From Nephromyces sp. MM_2019 (Eukaryota; Apicomplexa; Aconoidasida; Nephromycida): a stretch of 54,559 bases of DNA. The stretch covers positions 4,664 to 59,222 of the forward strand of contig JADHZB010002140.1 of the NCBI GenBank assembly GCA_015657535.1. Direction: 5' to 3'. Each line of letters starts with the position of its first letter. Positions within the stretch are counted from its first letter, which is position 1. Shown one piece after another: positions 1 through 12,925 of the stretch. Both the position numbers and the translations under genes were made by a program. The notes beneath the pieces were generated by a model. It worked only from the letters and a program-made list of their open reading frames with translations. It did no database searches and had not been told where the DNA came from.

Positions 1-51
<51 letters not shown>
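1..51. repeat. (TG)n microsatellite
   Basis: About 25 uninterrupted TG units. The tract continues past the left window edge and lies in an intron of the MFS transporter, where it reads (CA)n on the coding strand. Confidence 0.98.
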
Positions 52-55
<4 letters not shown>

Positions 56-57
56 AC

Positions 58-931
58 TAGTCCAAATAGAAACAAAAATGTTGCATGTAGGGCGATATAG
101 AGTGTGTGTGTAGGGCTTGGTAGAACTTGGAATACACAGGCAATCAAAGGCAGCCCACAAATCACCGAAATTTGTGCGGTGAAGGGTCTTCCATGATTTG
201 TACTCCATTGATTCAAATAATCACCTAAATGTAAAATGTAATGTGTGTATATAAATATATCAAACTTACACACACTATTCTATATACACAATATCTCTGA
301 TCATACATTATACTCATTACACATTCAAAATACACGCGTGCTATGTTTATATATATCTCTATATATGTATATATATATACAAACATATACAATATGTGTG
401 TGTGTGTGTATATACACATAATCCTATACAATATATATATGTGTGTATACACATATTCCTATACAATATACATATGTGTATATATATATAAACATATACA
501 ATATACATATGTATATATATATATAAACATATACAATATGTGTGTGTGTGTGTATGATTAAACTCACCTACATAACCACCTAATATACTTCCAGGTATAA
601 GTCCACATGTAAGTGAGATGGTTAACAGTGAGGCCTTTAAATTTGATAGGCCCGAGTATTGATAATACATAGTAAGAAAACTAAGGGCATTCCAAGGGCA
701 AGAGCCAAATATACCCTGTGTGTGTGTGTGTGTAGATATAGAGTATGATGTGTGTATATGTATGTTTGTGTATGTAGGGAATATTGTAAGTGTGTAGTGT
801 GTTAAAATTGGGTGTAGTTTGGATTTCTGAGTGTCTTTAGATATGTGTGAATGCTAAATAGAGATGTGTGACTATAGGGATATGATGAGGTATTGTATGA
901 CTATTTGTGTGTATTTGTATATCTTAGTGTG

Positions 932-980
<49 letters not shown>

Positions 981-3900
981 AGATTTGTATATGCTTATAA
1001 AATTAAAGATAATATAGCTAATAAAATAAATTACCTGAACTGTAATAACAACAAATGAGGGGATTTTGAAACATTTAACAGAAACTAGTGTTACTTCAAT
1101 AATAGGTTTAAAGATCTATACAAATAAAATATATACACACAAAACGAATCACTTACACATTTTGAAAATGAAAGATTTTTACATTATTTAATACACACAA
1201 TCTCAACACATGTGTGATCGAGAATTCGATTCATATAAACACACATAATATATCCCCTACAACTTTCCAACATATATTCAATATATCTATGATGTTTAGC
1301 ACACACATACATACACACACATACACATACATATACACACACATATACACACATACATACACATACATATACATACATATACACACACATACATATACAC
1401 ACACATATACACACACATACACATACATATACACACACATATACACACATACATACACACACATACACATTAAAACACATACACACTCAGATACACATAC
1501 ACATACACATTAAAACACATACACACTCATATACACATACACACACATACACATTATTCACACCTTTTTAGAGAGAGATTCACATGGGGCAATAGAGTGT
1601 GTAGTAGAGAGTGTGTGTGGTATATCAATCGACTCATCAGAGTACACCCTAGGCCTACCAAAAAGTTGAATGTGTTCAGAATGTATGCTTGGCTCAGTTT
1701 CCATAAGTTCAATGGGTGTAACAGTAGGCTCTGTGTGTGTGTAGGCCTTGTCTTTAGTATAGGTATGATTAGGTGAGTTCACAGGTGTGTGTGTAATATC
1801 AACATTGAGGGCCTTGGGTAATTGTAATAACAAAACTCCAGCAAATATTAAACATAAAAACCCCACAGTGAAAAATACTACTCTCCATCCATTTAGCCCT
1901 GAGAGGTATGTGTGTAAGTAGGGGGGTTGGGTATTGTGTGTGTAAATTCACACATAAATATATATATACACACACACAACCCTAAATGCATAAGCGTACC
2001 CAATTCCACACACACACACCCAAATCCACAACATACACACACACGCATTTATATATATATATATATATATATACCCAAGTCCACAACATACACACACACG
2101 CATTTATATATATATATATATACCCAAGTCCACAACATACACACACACGCATATATAAATATACACACACATCCATATTCACATATATATACATACACAC
2201 ACATATATACACACACATACACGTTATACCTAAGATAATTTCTTCTGACAATGATGTGCAAAATAGTGTCCCTGTTAATATACCAATATTAATGGAAACT
2301 TGGACCCAACCAAATACACGCCCATATATATAAGAGGGAAATAACCGAGCCAATATTGTCTGTGAAATAGGGTTAATACCTATTTACACACACACATATA
2401 TAAGAGACGATTAATAAGTTACACACACATTTATATATATAAAAGAAATGATGAATAAGTTATGCACACACGCACACAATTATATAGAAGAAATGATCAA
2501 TAAGTTACACACACACAATTACACAGAAGAAATGATCAATAAGTTACACACACACACACATAGAGATAACGATTAATAAGTTGCATACACACACATATAT
2601 ATATAAGAAATAACAATTAAGTTACACATACACACACATGTAGAAGAAATGAAAAATAATTTAGACACACTCACAGACACTTAATAAATGACTAATAAGA
2701 TACACATATACACAAAATTATATAAAGAAATGATTAATAAGTTACACACACACACATAAATATATATATATATTTATAAGAACTATGGTTTATATTTTTC
2801 AATTCAATTTGTGTAAGTATTGGTATTATAAGCAATAGCATAGATAGATGTTTTAATAGATATATATATATATATATATATATAGAAATGTGTAGATATA
2901 GAAATGTGTAGATATAGAAATGTGTAGATATAGAAATGTGTAGATATAGAAATGTGTAGATGTGAATAAGTAGATGTGTAAATATAAAAATACAGATGTG
3001 TAAGTAGATGTGTGTAGATTGAGGTAATCATATTTATATGAATGTTTATGTTACGTAGAGAATTATTATTGTGTGTGTGGTATACACATTTTGTGTGTGT
3101 GGTATATAGATTTTGTGTGTGTGTAAATTCACATACTGGCTAAAGCAATCCCATTATTAAATCGGAGTATTCCCATAGCCAAATATGTGTGTGCAAAACT
3201 CATCAACATAGTTAAGATGCCCCATAAGAAACAGCCATATGCCAAAATCTTACCTGAATATTAAAATAAAATGTGTGTGTTTTTTATGTATGTTTTTAGT
3301 GTGTGTAAAGAGTAATTTGTGTGTGTGTAAAATGTGATACGATGAGTATGTTGAAAGGGGTAGTATGTATAATATGGGTTAGTTGTTTAGATTAGATCTA
3401 TGTATAAAAGAAACTATGAAAATTAATAAATCATTATATGAAATTAAGGTAATCACATACAGTATCATACACACACATAATTATTGTTTATGAATATATG
3501 TGATATTAATATTAACACCTATTTTGTATGGATATCTCATATTATCAATTTACAAGCTACAATCAATATAAAATGTGTGTGTAATTAAAGGTATATACAT
3601 GTATGATGAACAGGCTAATAAGTTACTGTAAGTTAATACACACACATGGTGTGTGTATTAACCTGAAAATTAGTATGAAGTGTGTGGAAGGCTGGAGGTC
3701 TAAATTTATATTTGGAGTTCTTATAGGTATTGTACTTAAATTCGAAGTAAGCTATACAGATATAGAAAATATGTGTGTGAAAACAAGTTTATGTGAAGAT
3801 AAATGTGTAAAGATAAATATGTTTGAAGATAAATGTGTGCGAAGATAGCTGTGTGTGTGAAGATAAATATGTGTGAAGGTAAATACGTGAAGATAGCTGT

Positions 3901-6027
3901 GTGTGAAGATAAGTGTGTGTAAGGGTAAAGATAGCTAAGAATGAAGATAAATGTGTGTGAAGATAAATGTGTGTGAAGATAAGTGTGTGTAAGGGTAAAG
4001 ATAGCTAAGAATGAAGATAAATGTGTGTGAAGATAAATGTGTGTGAAGATCAATAGGTGTGAAGTTAACTGTGTGTTAGTATAAAAATATTTGAAGGTTA
4101 AAGTGATTGAAGATAAATAAATGTGTATGGAGATAAGTGTATATTAAATAAAGATTGGATAGATAATGGTTTATATATACATGTATATAATTGAGGAGGA
4201 TTAGGTAAATATATATATATATATATAGAATAAATAAGAGTGTGTATATATAAGTGTGGTGATTTTGTGTTGATTAATGGGTATATAGAAATGTTGCTGG
4301 GGGATGTATGCATCTAAATGTGTAGGTGTGTGTAATTTTTGTGTTTCTAAGCTTGTGTGTATATATAGATTTTTCTGATTAGGTAAATCTTTACAAATGT
4401 GTGTGTGTATATAGGTGCATGATCATAAATTATTCATGCTTAAGTAAAAAGTGTATATCAAAGTGTGCTTATATATGTGTAACTAAACTGAGTGTATATA
4501 TTGAATATATTTGAGGAGTGTTGACTATTGAGTTTATAAGTAATTCTACAGTCATGTAAGCTTCAATGATTGAGTCCAAGTATTGGTTATCATAGCTATA
4601 TTGAAATATATGTGTGTATAATAAGACTCAATGGTGGTGATGTAACAAAAAGTGTGTGTAATATGACATCTAATGATCTAAGAGATAATTTATCAGTACA
4701 TCCAAATTAATATAGCCAATTAGGTTATGGGCAGTCAAAAATTAGTGTGTATATAGAGTGTTCCCTAGGGCTTAAATATCCAAATACATAGCCAACCACA
4801 CATAATCAAATTTGCACTCCCAATAAGACAATTTTATTTATCATATATATGTGTGTAATCACACATTATAAACATACCTCGTTTATCATAGCGATCACTG
4901 AAATATCCCCAAAAGGGACCAAATAAAGCTTGAGTTAATGACTGTAATAAAGCTAATGAACTCAATTTGCTTGGTGATAGCCCCATATCACTTTCAAGAG
5001 CTCTAAATGAAGCCTGAAAATAATTGAATCATTCATATACAAAATTGGGTGTGGATGTATAATTATTCAGTATTATTTTTACAAGTCTATTTAACTAAGA
5101 TCAACATGATAGGATTTCTAATAACATTTAAGTATTAGGTAGATTATATCATTAAGATGTTTAAACAAGAAAACTTTTTATATGTAAAGGTTGGGTATGG
5201 GTGCATAAGGGATGTGTGCTTTTTCCTGTTATATTAAATTGTACACACGATTTAATAGAGTTCAGTAGCTGACTAAGAATTAAACTAAATTTAGGTGTGG
5301 TGATATTTAGTAGAAAATAAGCAGAAGAATAAGTGTAAATGAATTATGATATTAAAAGATTACAAATAAGAAGAGATCCAAATGGGTACAACCACATACA
5401 ATGAATATATATATTCTAAAATTGACGTGTAAATTCTATATTAAAAAATCATTGTAAATGCGTATGTAACGCTTATAATATTAGGTTAAATAAACTTACA
5501 GGAAGTAGGCTGGAATCAGCTCCCTCAAGGCCACATGCTGATCATAAATATTTAGAATAAATCATTATTTATTAAATAATGTTATACTTATTAATATTTT
5601 ACAGGTATTTTATAATAAAGTCCTTTTAAAAAATTGAATTAAGTTTGATTAAAATTGGGTTAAATAATTAGATAAGGGAAGCATCGATTTCCGTGAAATA
5701 AAATTAAGTGGAGCTAATCTGAGCTTTATAATAAGCAAATTTTTTTATTATAAAAATGGTAAAATACTCTGTTCACGCTGCTATTTGTTTCAATAATGCT
5801 TAGTTGAGGTTAATTGGCCCATCCTCTAATCTTATGCTTATTAAATATTCATGAACCCATACAAATGTATTTCATAGCTCATTCCATAGATAAGCGAGAT
5901 TTTCTTATATTTAGAAAGATCAAACCTATGTATGTTATAGCTTACCTATGTTGAGTAGAGCTTGAGCCTTTTTAACCTTTGCATTAGGTTTGATCTCTCT
6001 ACCTGATAACTCATCATTCGGTGCCAT
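58..6027 (-). CDS. Major facilitator superfamily transporter (5' part, 3' end outside window)
   Basis: This is a multi-pass membrane transporter moving a small solute; the substrate cannot be told. Exons on the minus strand: 6027-5946, 5537-5500, 5013-4878, 3253-3137, 2379-2230, 1898-1564, 1115-1035, 715-568 and 224-58. All join in phase, giving 418 codons so far. The start is the ATG at 6027 (MAPNDELSGREIKPN). Seen: an N-terminal stretch GADSSLLPASFRALESDMG, then the MFS loop 2-3 motif as GYFSDRYDKRGK, then FNNGIALASINPISQT, and in the second half QGIFGSCPWNALSFL and LIPGSILGGYVGDYL. The central cytosolic loop (exon 6) is hydrophilic and rich in Thr, His and Ser. The last visible donor (CTA|gtaagta) leads into a (CA)n intron at the window edge. 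The layout resembles a subfamily I associate with apicomplexans and algae, which is recall rather than a search. The introns are almost pure microsatellite. Confidence 0.92.
225..567. repeat. TA/TG microsatellite intron
   Basis: This is the intron between MFS exons 8 and 9. It is made of alternating TATA and TGTG runs, with a repeated phrase of the type acatatacaatat. Apparent reading frames here (Tyr/Ile/His-rich on both strands) are repeat translations, not genes. Confidence 0.9.
717..733. repeat. (TG)n tract forming the 3' splice site of MFS exon 8
   Basis: On the coding (minus) strand the tract reads (CA)n ending directly in CAG|GGT at 716/715. The microsatellite itself therefore supplies the acceptor AG and replaces a polypyrimidine tract. 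Confidence 0.85.
936..976. repeat. (AT)n microsatellite
   Basis: About 20 AT units in the intron between MFS exons 7 and 8. Confidence 0.95.
1299..1557. repeat. CA/TA compound microsatellite
   Basis: A run of ACAC/ATAC units in the intron between MFS exons 6 and 7. It contains a phrase of about 32 bases (acacattaaaacacatacacactca) in two copies near 1465 and 1505. Here CA lies on the plus strand, opposite to neighbouring introns. Confidence 0.92.
1960..2220. repeat. CA/TA tract with a three-copy tandem unit of about 55 bp
   Basis: In the intron between MFS exons 5 and 6. The unit combines a conserved core (tccacaacatacacacacac) with gcatttata and a (TA)n tail of varying length. Copies start near 2020, 2077 and 2128. 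Confidence 0.85.
2390..2765. repeat. Degenerate minisatellite, unit about 50-60 bp, eight or so copies
   Basis: Each unit carries a core like agaaatgatcaataagttac followed by a CA run and a short TA run. The array fills the left part of the intron between MFS exons 4 and 5. Confidence 0.85.
2881..2960. repeat. 16-bp minisatellite, five perfect copies
   Basis: The unit tatagaaatgtgtaga is repeated five times head to tail, directly after an (AT)n run, in the intron between MFS exons 4 and 5. Confidence 0.95.
3770..4060. repeat. GAAGATAA-type minisatellite with a 70-bp exact duplication
   Basis: Short units of the form gaagataaatgtgtgt fill this stretch. A longer block starting at 3905 recurs at 3975 with no visible change, indicating a recent 70-bp duplication. 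It lies in the intron between MFS exons 3 and 4. Confidence 0.9.
4061..4870. repeat. TG/TA-rich intron remainder
   Basis: The rest of the long intron upstream of MFS exon 4, as read on the coding strand. It has interspersed gtgtgtaa and tatatata runs and no coding signal beyond repeat translation. Confidence 0.7.
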
Positions 6028-7972
6028 AATCATTTATAGGACGTATTCCATAGCTCGTGTTATGAGGATTATATAAGATGTTCTATAATTCTATGCTCCA
6101 ATTGACTTCAATTGTGTCCTTGGAGATTGGATAATAAATTCAGATCTAGAAGCGTTAGCTGGGTGGGATAATAAGCTGATTTCCGCAGTATCTTGGGTAT
6201 TAGGGTTTGTGAAAAAATCCTATAAAAACTAAGAATTATATTTATTGTGTATTTATCAAATTTCAGGGGTAAAAACTATAATATATCCACTAATTAGAAT
6301 ATCTTCAAATGAAACTTTAAAATTACCTCAATTACTAGGATGATATTCTTTAGAGAATTTAGCTAATAAAAAAAAGTTCAAATTGACATGGAAATAATTC
6401 TGGAAGCGATCAGAAGGCCTTTCTCTAAACTTTTCAATTCAATAAAGGGTCTTAAACTAGTAAGCTTTAAAGTACAAAAGGAGATGTAGTGTTGGGGTAA
6501 TCGAATAGTCGTAATAGAATTAAGAGTAGTAGAATAATTTAAAGCATTATAGAATAATTACAAGACATTTGTTTTCTATTATTTCCAAGCTCTCAACATA
6601 TTAAAGAAAAGAAAACGACTAAATAGGAAAAAACTCTTCATTTTTGGTATAGCTCTATGACAAATTTAACTTAAATAAGGTAAAATTGCAATTAGTGAAA
6701 ATTTCGGTGGTAAAAGGATTAAAATATTAACTATTTTTACAGATTGCAATATAGCTTTCCTACTACGTAAAAGTTGTATAGATCTAAATATTTTCATAGG
6801 ATTCATTTTCATCATCGTCACTCTAATAATAATCATTAGAATTTTATTTAAATTGTTAAGAATACGTTTGAAGCAAAAATTGCACTAATGAAAGGTTCAG
6901 AAATTAAGACTGTAGGTTTATTATTATATAAAACTGTTTGTCTACTACAATCTGGTTGATATGTTTAAATTACTTAAAGCAATAAAAATAAATCATGTTT
7001 TATGAAGAAATAGAATGCATAAGGAAAAAAAAAGAGAATTAAGTTTACTAAGATTTATAATTTTTTTAACCTATTTACTAGGTAGAATATCAAATTCAAT
7101 AGATAAGACTCGAATTTGAATTTTTTAGTTTATATGCTAAAAAAACTGATAATTAAAAGATATATCAAAATTTTATTATAAATGTGCATTTTGCATAAGT
7201 GTTTTTGAGTTAAGCTTCAAATCCTAATGACTTTTAGATTATATTCATAAGCTTTTACTAAGATTTGTTCATTTATCTCAAAAATAGAGTGACTCTCGCA
7301 GTAATTGCTTAATAGGCTAAGATCCATCGTAAAAATGATTCTAAGTAACAGGATTTTAGTACACAAGATTGCTTGTATAGCATTCAAAGATTATTGAAAG
7401 AAAATTAATTGGCATATGATTTATATCAATGTGTTTATCAATTATTCATCACATGAGCTAATCATAGTTTTGAGGGCTCAAATATATGATAACAAACTGT
7501 TGTCTAAGTAAATATTATCGAATTTGAATTGTCCCATTATTGAGCTGAAAATAGAGTGGTAGTTTTGTTGACATAAGATAGCTAATATGAAATTATATTT
7601 AAAATAAAATACTATAATAAGCATTTTAGCAAAACGCTATAGTAACTTTTTAGATTATTTCAATCGAGGATGCTTCGATAGCTTAACAATAAATATTTTT
7701 ATATTGGTAACAAATAAATATATTGAAACTTGGACATCAAAATGATTCTATATTCAATTTATTAGGTACTATAGCTAAGCTGACCTATTGAATTATATAT
7801 GCATCCACGATAAATTTGCTGAAACCAATTAGCAAATAATTTTTTAACATATCACAATAAAGAAACTCTATAAAAATGTCCTCTATTAATTGTAATAAAA
7901 CTTTATTCTACTAGATTAGAGTGTCCAGAAAGTTTATTATAGCATCTGCCCATAAATATTTCAGGAGCTACA
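6028..7972. other. Intergenic, between divergent genes
   Basis: This 1.9-kb AT-rich gap separates the MFS start (minus) from the PSMG3-like start (plus). A consensus acceptor (tttcag|GAGC) lies just 5' of the PSMG3-like ATG, so part of the right end may be a 5' UTR intron. I see no conserved coding segment. Confidence 0.6.
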
Positions 7973-9283
7973 ATGGTAGACCCTAATCATATATCACTCA
8001 GTCATATCCCAACATCAGTCCCTAATCAGCCTAAATCCAATTTAAACGAAGAGGATTATATGGCTGATGGACCAGAAACATATGCTATACAAATACCACC
8101 GACCTCACCTGCACAGCAACCCAAAATGACTATTACCTCTTTTTCAAACTCTGTATTTATTATACTTACAGACAATGGTAAACTAGAAACTTGGGTAAGC
8201 ATTTTTATAGCTGAAAATTAACCTCTTAAAGAGCAGAAAGGCTTCAAGAGTGGTTTTAAAAAATAGCTAACATCGCAACTCACTAAAAGCCAATCCAATA
8301 AAGTATCATAGAAATCAAATGCTTAATGAAAACAAAGATTATAAAATTACACTATTACTTGAAATTAATCCTAGTGGTTACACATATTCTATAACTATTG
8401 CAAATCTAATACCTCTTTTTCAATTTTTAGATTGAGGCCTACCCTGAGGACTCAGCTAATGGCATCTATGGACAGCGTATACGTTTTGGTAACAGGTAGT
8501 TAACTCCATGAAACCATTTCAACCCTAAGAAAAATTCAATCGTTGTCATATAGAGTGCTAATCCATTCTAACTCCTACTGATATATTAAAAATCTGATAT
8601 CCGTTTTCCATTATTTAGGGAAAAGCCTATTTACGAGTTATATGCGAGAATATTTATTGAACATATTTGCAAATCATGTAAGTATTTATTCATATTAATT
8701 TTACTCAACATAAGATTAGGTAATGATTTCTCCAATTGTTTCTTACAAAGAAATTGTTCATAGCATTTCTCTTAACTTATTCACATGTCTTTTTAAAGCT
8801 TTTAATTAACTCCAGATAGGTCTATATATACTATAACTATGAATTCATACATAACTTCAAAGATCAATAAACCTTCTTGCTATGAAAAGCCATTCTTTTA
8901 TTTGATACCTTCTGGTCAATTTATCTCAAATTTAATTGATTTGACCTTTTCACGCAGCGTAAAATAACCTATTTTTATAAGTTTATTTAATATCCATAAT
9001 TACATTTTCCATAGCTGATCGTGACCTTATTTTGGCCATTTCTCTTAAGGTACAAAATATTTTAAGATAAAACCTTTTATTGATATCATTCATCCATATC
9101 CTTTAGTCAAAAGTAGATAAATCAAATTTTTTGCATATCAAGTGACAAAAGCATATGATCATAATTTTCTTAAATCTTATTCCTTACTAAATACTTTTTC
9201 AAATTATATTATTAATTCAGGGTGATCATGAAAAATCTTTCAGTAGCATCATCGACGCATTTACAAGCCAAACAAAATTTTAA
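7973..9283 (+). CDS. PSMG3: Proteasome assembly chaperone 3-like protein (PSMG3/PAC3)
   Basis: The family forms a small heterodimer with PAC4 that helps assemble the 20S alpha-ring in the cytosol. Five exons: 7973-8194, 8431-8495, 8619-8677, 9015-9049 and 9221-9283. All phases agree, giving 147 aa. After an N-terminal Pro/Ser/Asn-rich stretch of about 50 residues not found in the short animal proteins, the body follows the PAC3 order. It has a strand TSFSNSVFIILTDNGKLETW, a strand YGQRIRFGNREKPIYELYAR leading into a helix, then DRDLILAISLKGDHEKSF and a C-terminal helix. Human PSMG3 (122 aa) has matching pieces in the same order (FSS..LVLVTQFGK, then DEPLIHVFAKNL, then AVLLAVAVKD). The match is by eye and the family diverges fast; a related small roadblock-like chaperone is the main alternative. 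The start is the first ATG after an apparent acceptor, so a 5' UTR intron is possible. Confidence 0.72.
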
Positions 9284-12200
9284 ATTAAAACTTAAACAAA
9301 AATTGACTTTAAAGATATACACATCAATTACTTATTTCCTATAATATCTTAGCTTCATTTTACGTAAATTTAGGTCATGTTGACACATTGAGATAGGTGA
9401 ATTGCTTTAGTGATTTATCTTGGTAGCTAACTCATTCGATAAGAAAAAAATAAAATGATATATACTCTCAGATGATTTTATTTAAATTTTACAAAATAAT
9501 TTTTTCTAAACTTTGGTAATTTTTATATACTAGACTTAAATCATTAAGATTCATAAAAGATTAGCAAATATACTGATTAAAACAACTTTTGACAGATTTT
9601 TCTTAAAATAATTTCATTTATGCCTCTGTACATCCCAGATTACACATATTTTTAACATACTTCATTAAAAAAAATATATTAGTCAAGTATGCTTTCTAGC
9701 TATTTAATATTGGCCCTAATTTAAACATTTTTGAAGGTATTAAAATTATCCCAAGAAAATTTTAAAACTATAACAAAAGGATTAGTTATGTTAATTAGAT
9801 GGTTTAAAAAATTCCATTAATTAGAAGAAAATCAACACACTTCGAGGACTTTAGGCAGAGCACTATTTAGCTTTTGATCAAATCTTTAAATTCCTAAGTA
9901 ATGAAGTAAAAAGTATTAGTTTTACAAGAAATTAAACTTGTTTTAAAATGATCTAAACGGTTTGCTTTAAGCTTTATAAACGCAGATTAAAAGGGTTTGT
10001 TTCTTCTTTCAACAATGAAATTGTGGTGTGAATTCAAACCCTTAGATATTGAAGTTGATGTGAACTCAATTCCTTGGGCGTTGAACTTGTAATGTGTTCA
10101 GTCTAGATAGTAAGAATTAGGTAAAAAACAAAAAATTGTAAAGGAGTGATTCGCTTCTAGTAAGACCTAAGATTTTTGTTATGATTACAGAGAGATTTGA
10201 GTTACCATAAATTACATAGAGTAACTATTGCCAGCTAATACTATGTCAAGAACTTAAAACACCTAAGCATAAAATTGATTTTTAATTTATAGTTCAATAT
10301 GTGTTTACTTTTAGCTGTATAAGCATGAGGGTATATTCTCAACTTTTCTAAATTTTTTGAAAAGTTATGATCCTAAGTGTTCTTTTTCTTTACAAAGTTC
10401 CCACTGCTTTAAGGAAACTAATGTAAACAAAACAAAAAAGTAATCAACAGGTTGTAACCATTCACATGCCACTTCTATAAATTTCTCAACTATTTTAGTT
10501 TTGCAAGTCATTTTAACTCCTACACACAATATCCTAGTAACCAAAAACAGTGAGTGCTTAAAATTTAAATATACTAAAAAGAAGAAATTTTTTTTACTAA
10601 ATAAATTAGGTTATATGTGCCATCTTATACCACGTAAGAAGTTACATAAAAGGTTACACAATAACCTCGACCACATTCTAAAACTTATTTTCCTTATTAT
10701 TCACCACCCAATCTCAATTGTTTTGAAAATACACTATTTTTATGTGCTACGTGAAAATTTAAGTCAAGAATTTGTAATTTATGCTCGCAGATACTACTGA
10801 AATCTAATTTTTATTTCTTTTTAATTGAATAGTAACTACTAAATTTTAAAACCACCATATCTCATTTTGCCTCCTTTTGAAGCAATACTCTTTTCCAGAA
10901 AGCTAGCGGCCATAAAATGAGTTAATAATTTTAATAGCTTAAATTTTTTGGTCAAAATTAGACAAGCTGAGCCAGTGGGATTTCCCTCAAAGAGTACAAA
11001 ACTAATACTCATTAAATCTTGTTAATTGAAACATTATTTATTTTTTTATCTATGGAAGTCACTTATGAAACTAAAAGGGTAGTCAATTTATAAGCATGTA
11101 ACCACAATAAAAGAATTTACAATTTCTATATATGATCTTACAAATACATTCACTGTTGTCTACAAATTGGATAATACTTTTATTGACACTCTTAACTAGT
11201 TGATGTAAAAATTTAAAATATTGTACAGTATATATATATCTTATAAACTATAATTTTATCACTTACATAAGAAACTCCTTTTCTATATTTCTTGGAAGCA
11301 ATGATGATTTAACACAAGAGTTGATAAATATTGTATATTTGTCCTAATGAAACAATTCTAATAACAAAATTGTCTTTCTAATAGTTGTGATATTCTTCTT
11401 CTAATTGGCATATATATATAATGTAAAATTTAAAGGAATTCATTAATTAAATCCAAGATGTTTATTCCCATATAATGGTCTTAATGAATGCAAACTACAT
11501 TTCAAACACTGAACTACGCTCAAATAAAAAAAATATTATCGGAGAAGAACCAATGAGAGGAAACTCAGATCACTTAAAATTGCTCTCAACAATTCAATTT
11601 ATACAGGAATATTTAATTTTACTTAAAAACATCAATTTACATATAGCTTTCTCTAAACTGACTGAACATTTAACAATATTAATTTGTAAAGAAATAGCAT
11701 ATAAACAATCTAAATTTTAGATGATTCACTACCACAGATATATACCCTCTATACAAGTAGATAAACAAAAAAAAGTCAAACATTTACATATAATTACAGG
11801 CCAAAACATATATAATTAGTCGTTATCACCCTAATTTTACTATATATATAAATATTTTAATATCAATTGAACATCAATTTTTCAATATACAATGAAAAGT
11901 TATATTTTTAAAAAATCCTACCTTTATCACATATTTTGTTTTCTCTAAATAACATAAATATAATTTTTTTGGATATTAAAAAACAGAAAATTAAAATTTT
12001 TATTATATTCAGAATATATTTGGCAATTTTTTAAACTAAAATCGATAAATTTTTTGCCGTGTGTTATTTTTATTCACCCTTTCAAAATAAAATGAGAATA
12101 ATGAAATTCTAAAAGGGTTACAACAACACAATTATTTGATTTTTGTTTGGTTTTTTTTTGTTTTTAGTTATTTTCTATCCATTTCCATATACTGTGACCA

Positions 12201-12925
12201 ATAAAATATTCAGTTTATATATTCCTGTAAAGCTACCTTTGAATGTCTCTTTAGATGATTTCCACTTATCCCATAACAATAACAATTTCGGAAAATTATT
12301 CACAGTTTTAAAATTTTATGTTATGTTTTGTATATATTATATGATAATTAACTTATAAAAAATATAGTTATATACTGATTTTTGATGGCATTGAGCAATT
12401 TCTTAAGCTTAAGGATGAGCCATCACAACTATAGATACATTAGTTACATATATACTTCCTAAATCCCGAAGTAATAATAAGGTTAGTAGAAGTTGTATCC
12501 TATTATTTTGAGTTTGATTTTACATAATTAAAGTTAATACATCCTTATTTGACTTTGATAATCCCTTCAGAATAAACTTCTTAGAATATTTAGTTGTTTA
12601 GCACTCTTTTTAGAACCTAAATACTGAAAGAGATAAATACATACTTAAGCTAATGAGCTTTTCACTACTTATATTTTCATTTTTTTTCAACAAAAATCTT
12701 CCATTAGTCAAGATATATCCTTATTTCACTCCTTTATATACATTTTATTTATGAATTTTTCTTTGTATTTAAATTCCTTAATTTAATCACTTTAGCAATT
12801 TTGGATGACTATACCTTTACCTAAATTAGCCGCTTCACCTTGTAATTTTATCCGGTTTCACATGGGCTTTTGATACCTAAGCACTTCTCTCATTGGATAT
12901 TATCTAATTTATAAAATTAACAATA
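9284..12925. other. Intergenic, AT-rich, no supported gene
   Basis: This 3.6-kb stretch has very low GC. Open frames of 70-100 codons near 10501, 11475 and 12143 have Lys/Asn/Ile/Leu-biased translations and no recognisable motif. They are what this base composition gives by chance. Confidence 0.55.

Noticed and set aside
225..561. Overlapping open frames on both strands rich in Tyr, Ile and His
   Set aside because: They translate TA/TG microsatellites inside an MFS intron.
1184..1513. Frames of about 100 codons made of Cys/Val/Met or Thr/His
   Set aside because: Pure repeat translation of the CA/TA tract between MFS exons 6 and 7.
2390..2765. Regularly spaced repeats that superficially resemble a CRISPR array
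   Set aside because: The spacers are microsatellite, unit length varies, and the locus is in a eukaryotic intron.
10501..10800. 99-codon open frame
   Set aside because: Lys/Leu/His-biased composition, no motif, no splice context; expected by chance at this AT content.
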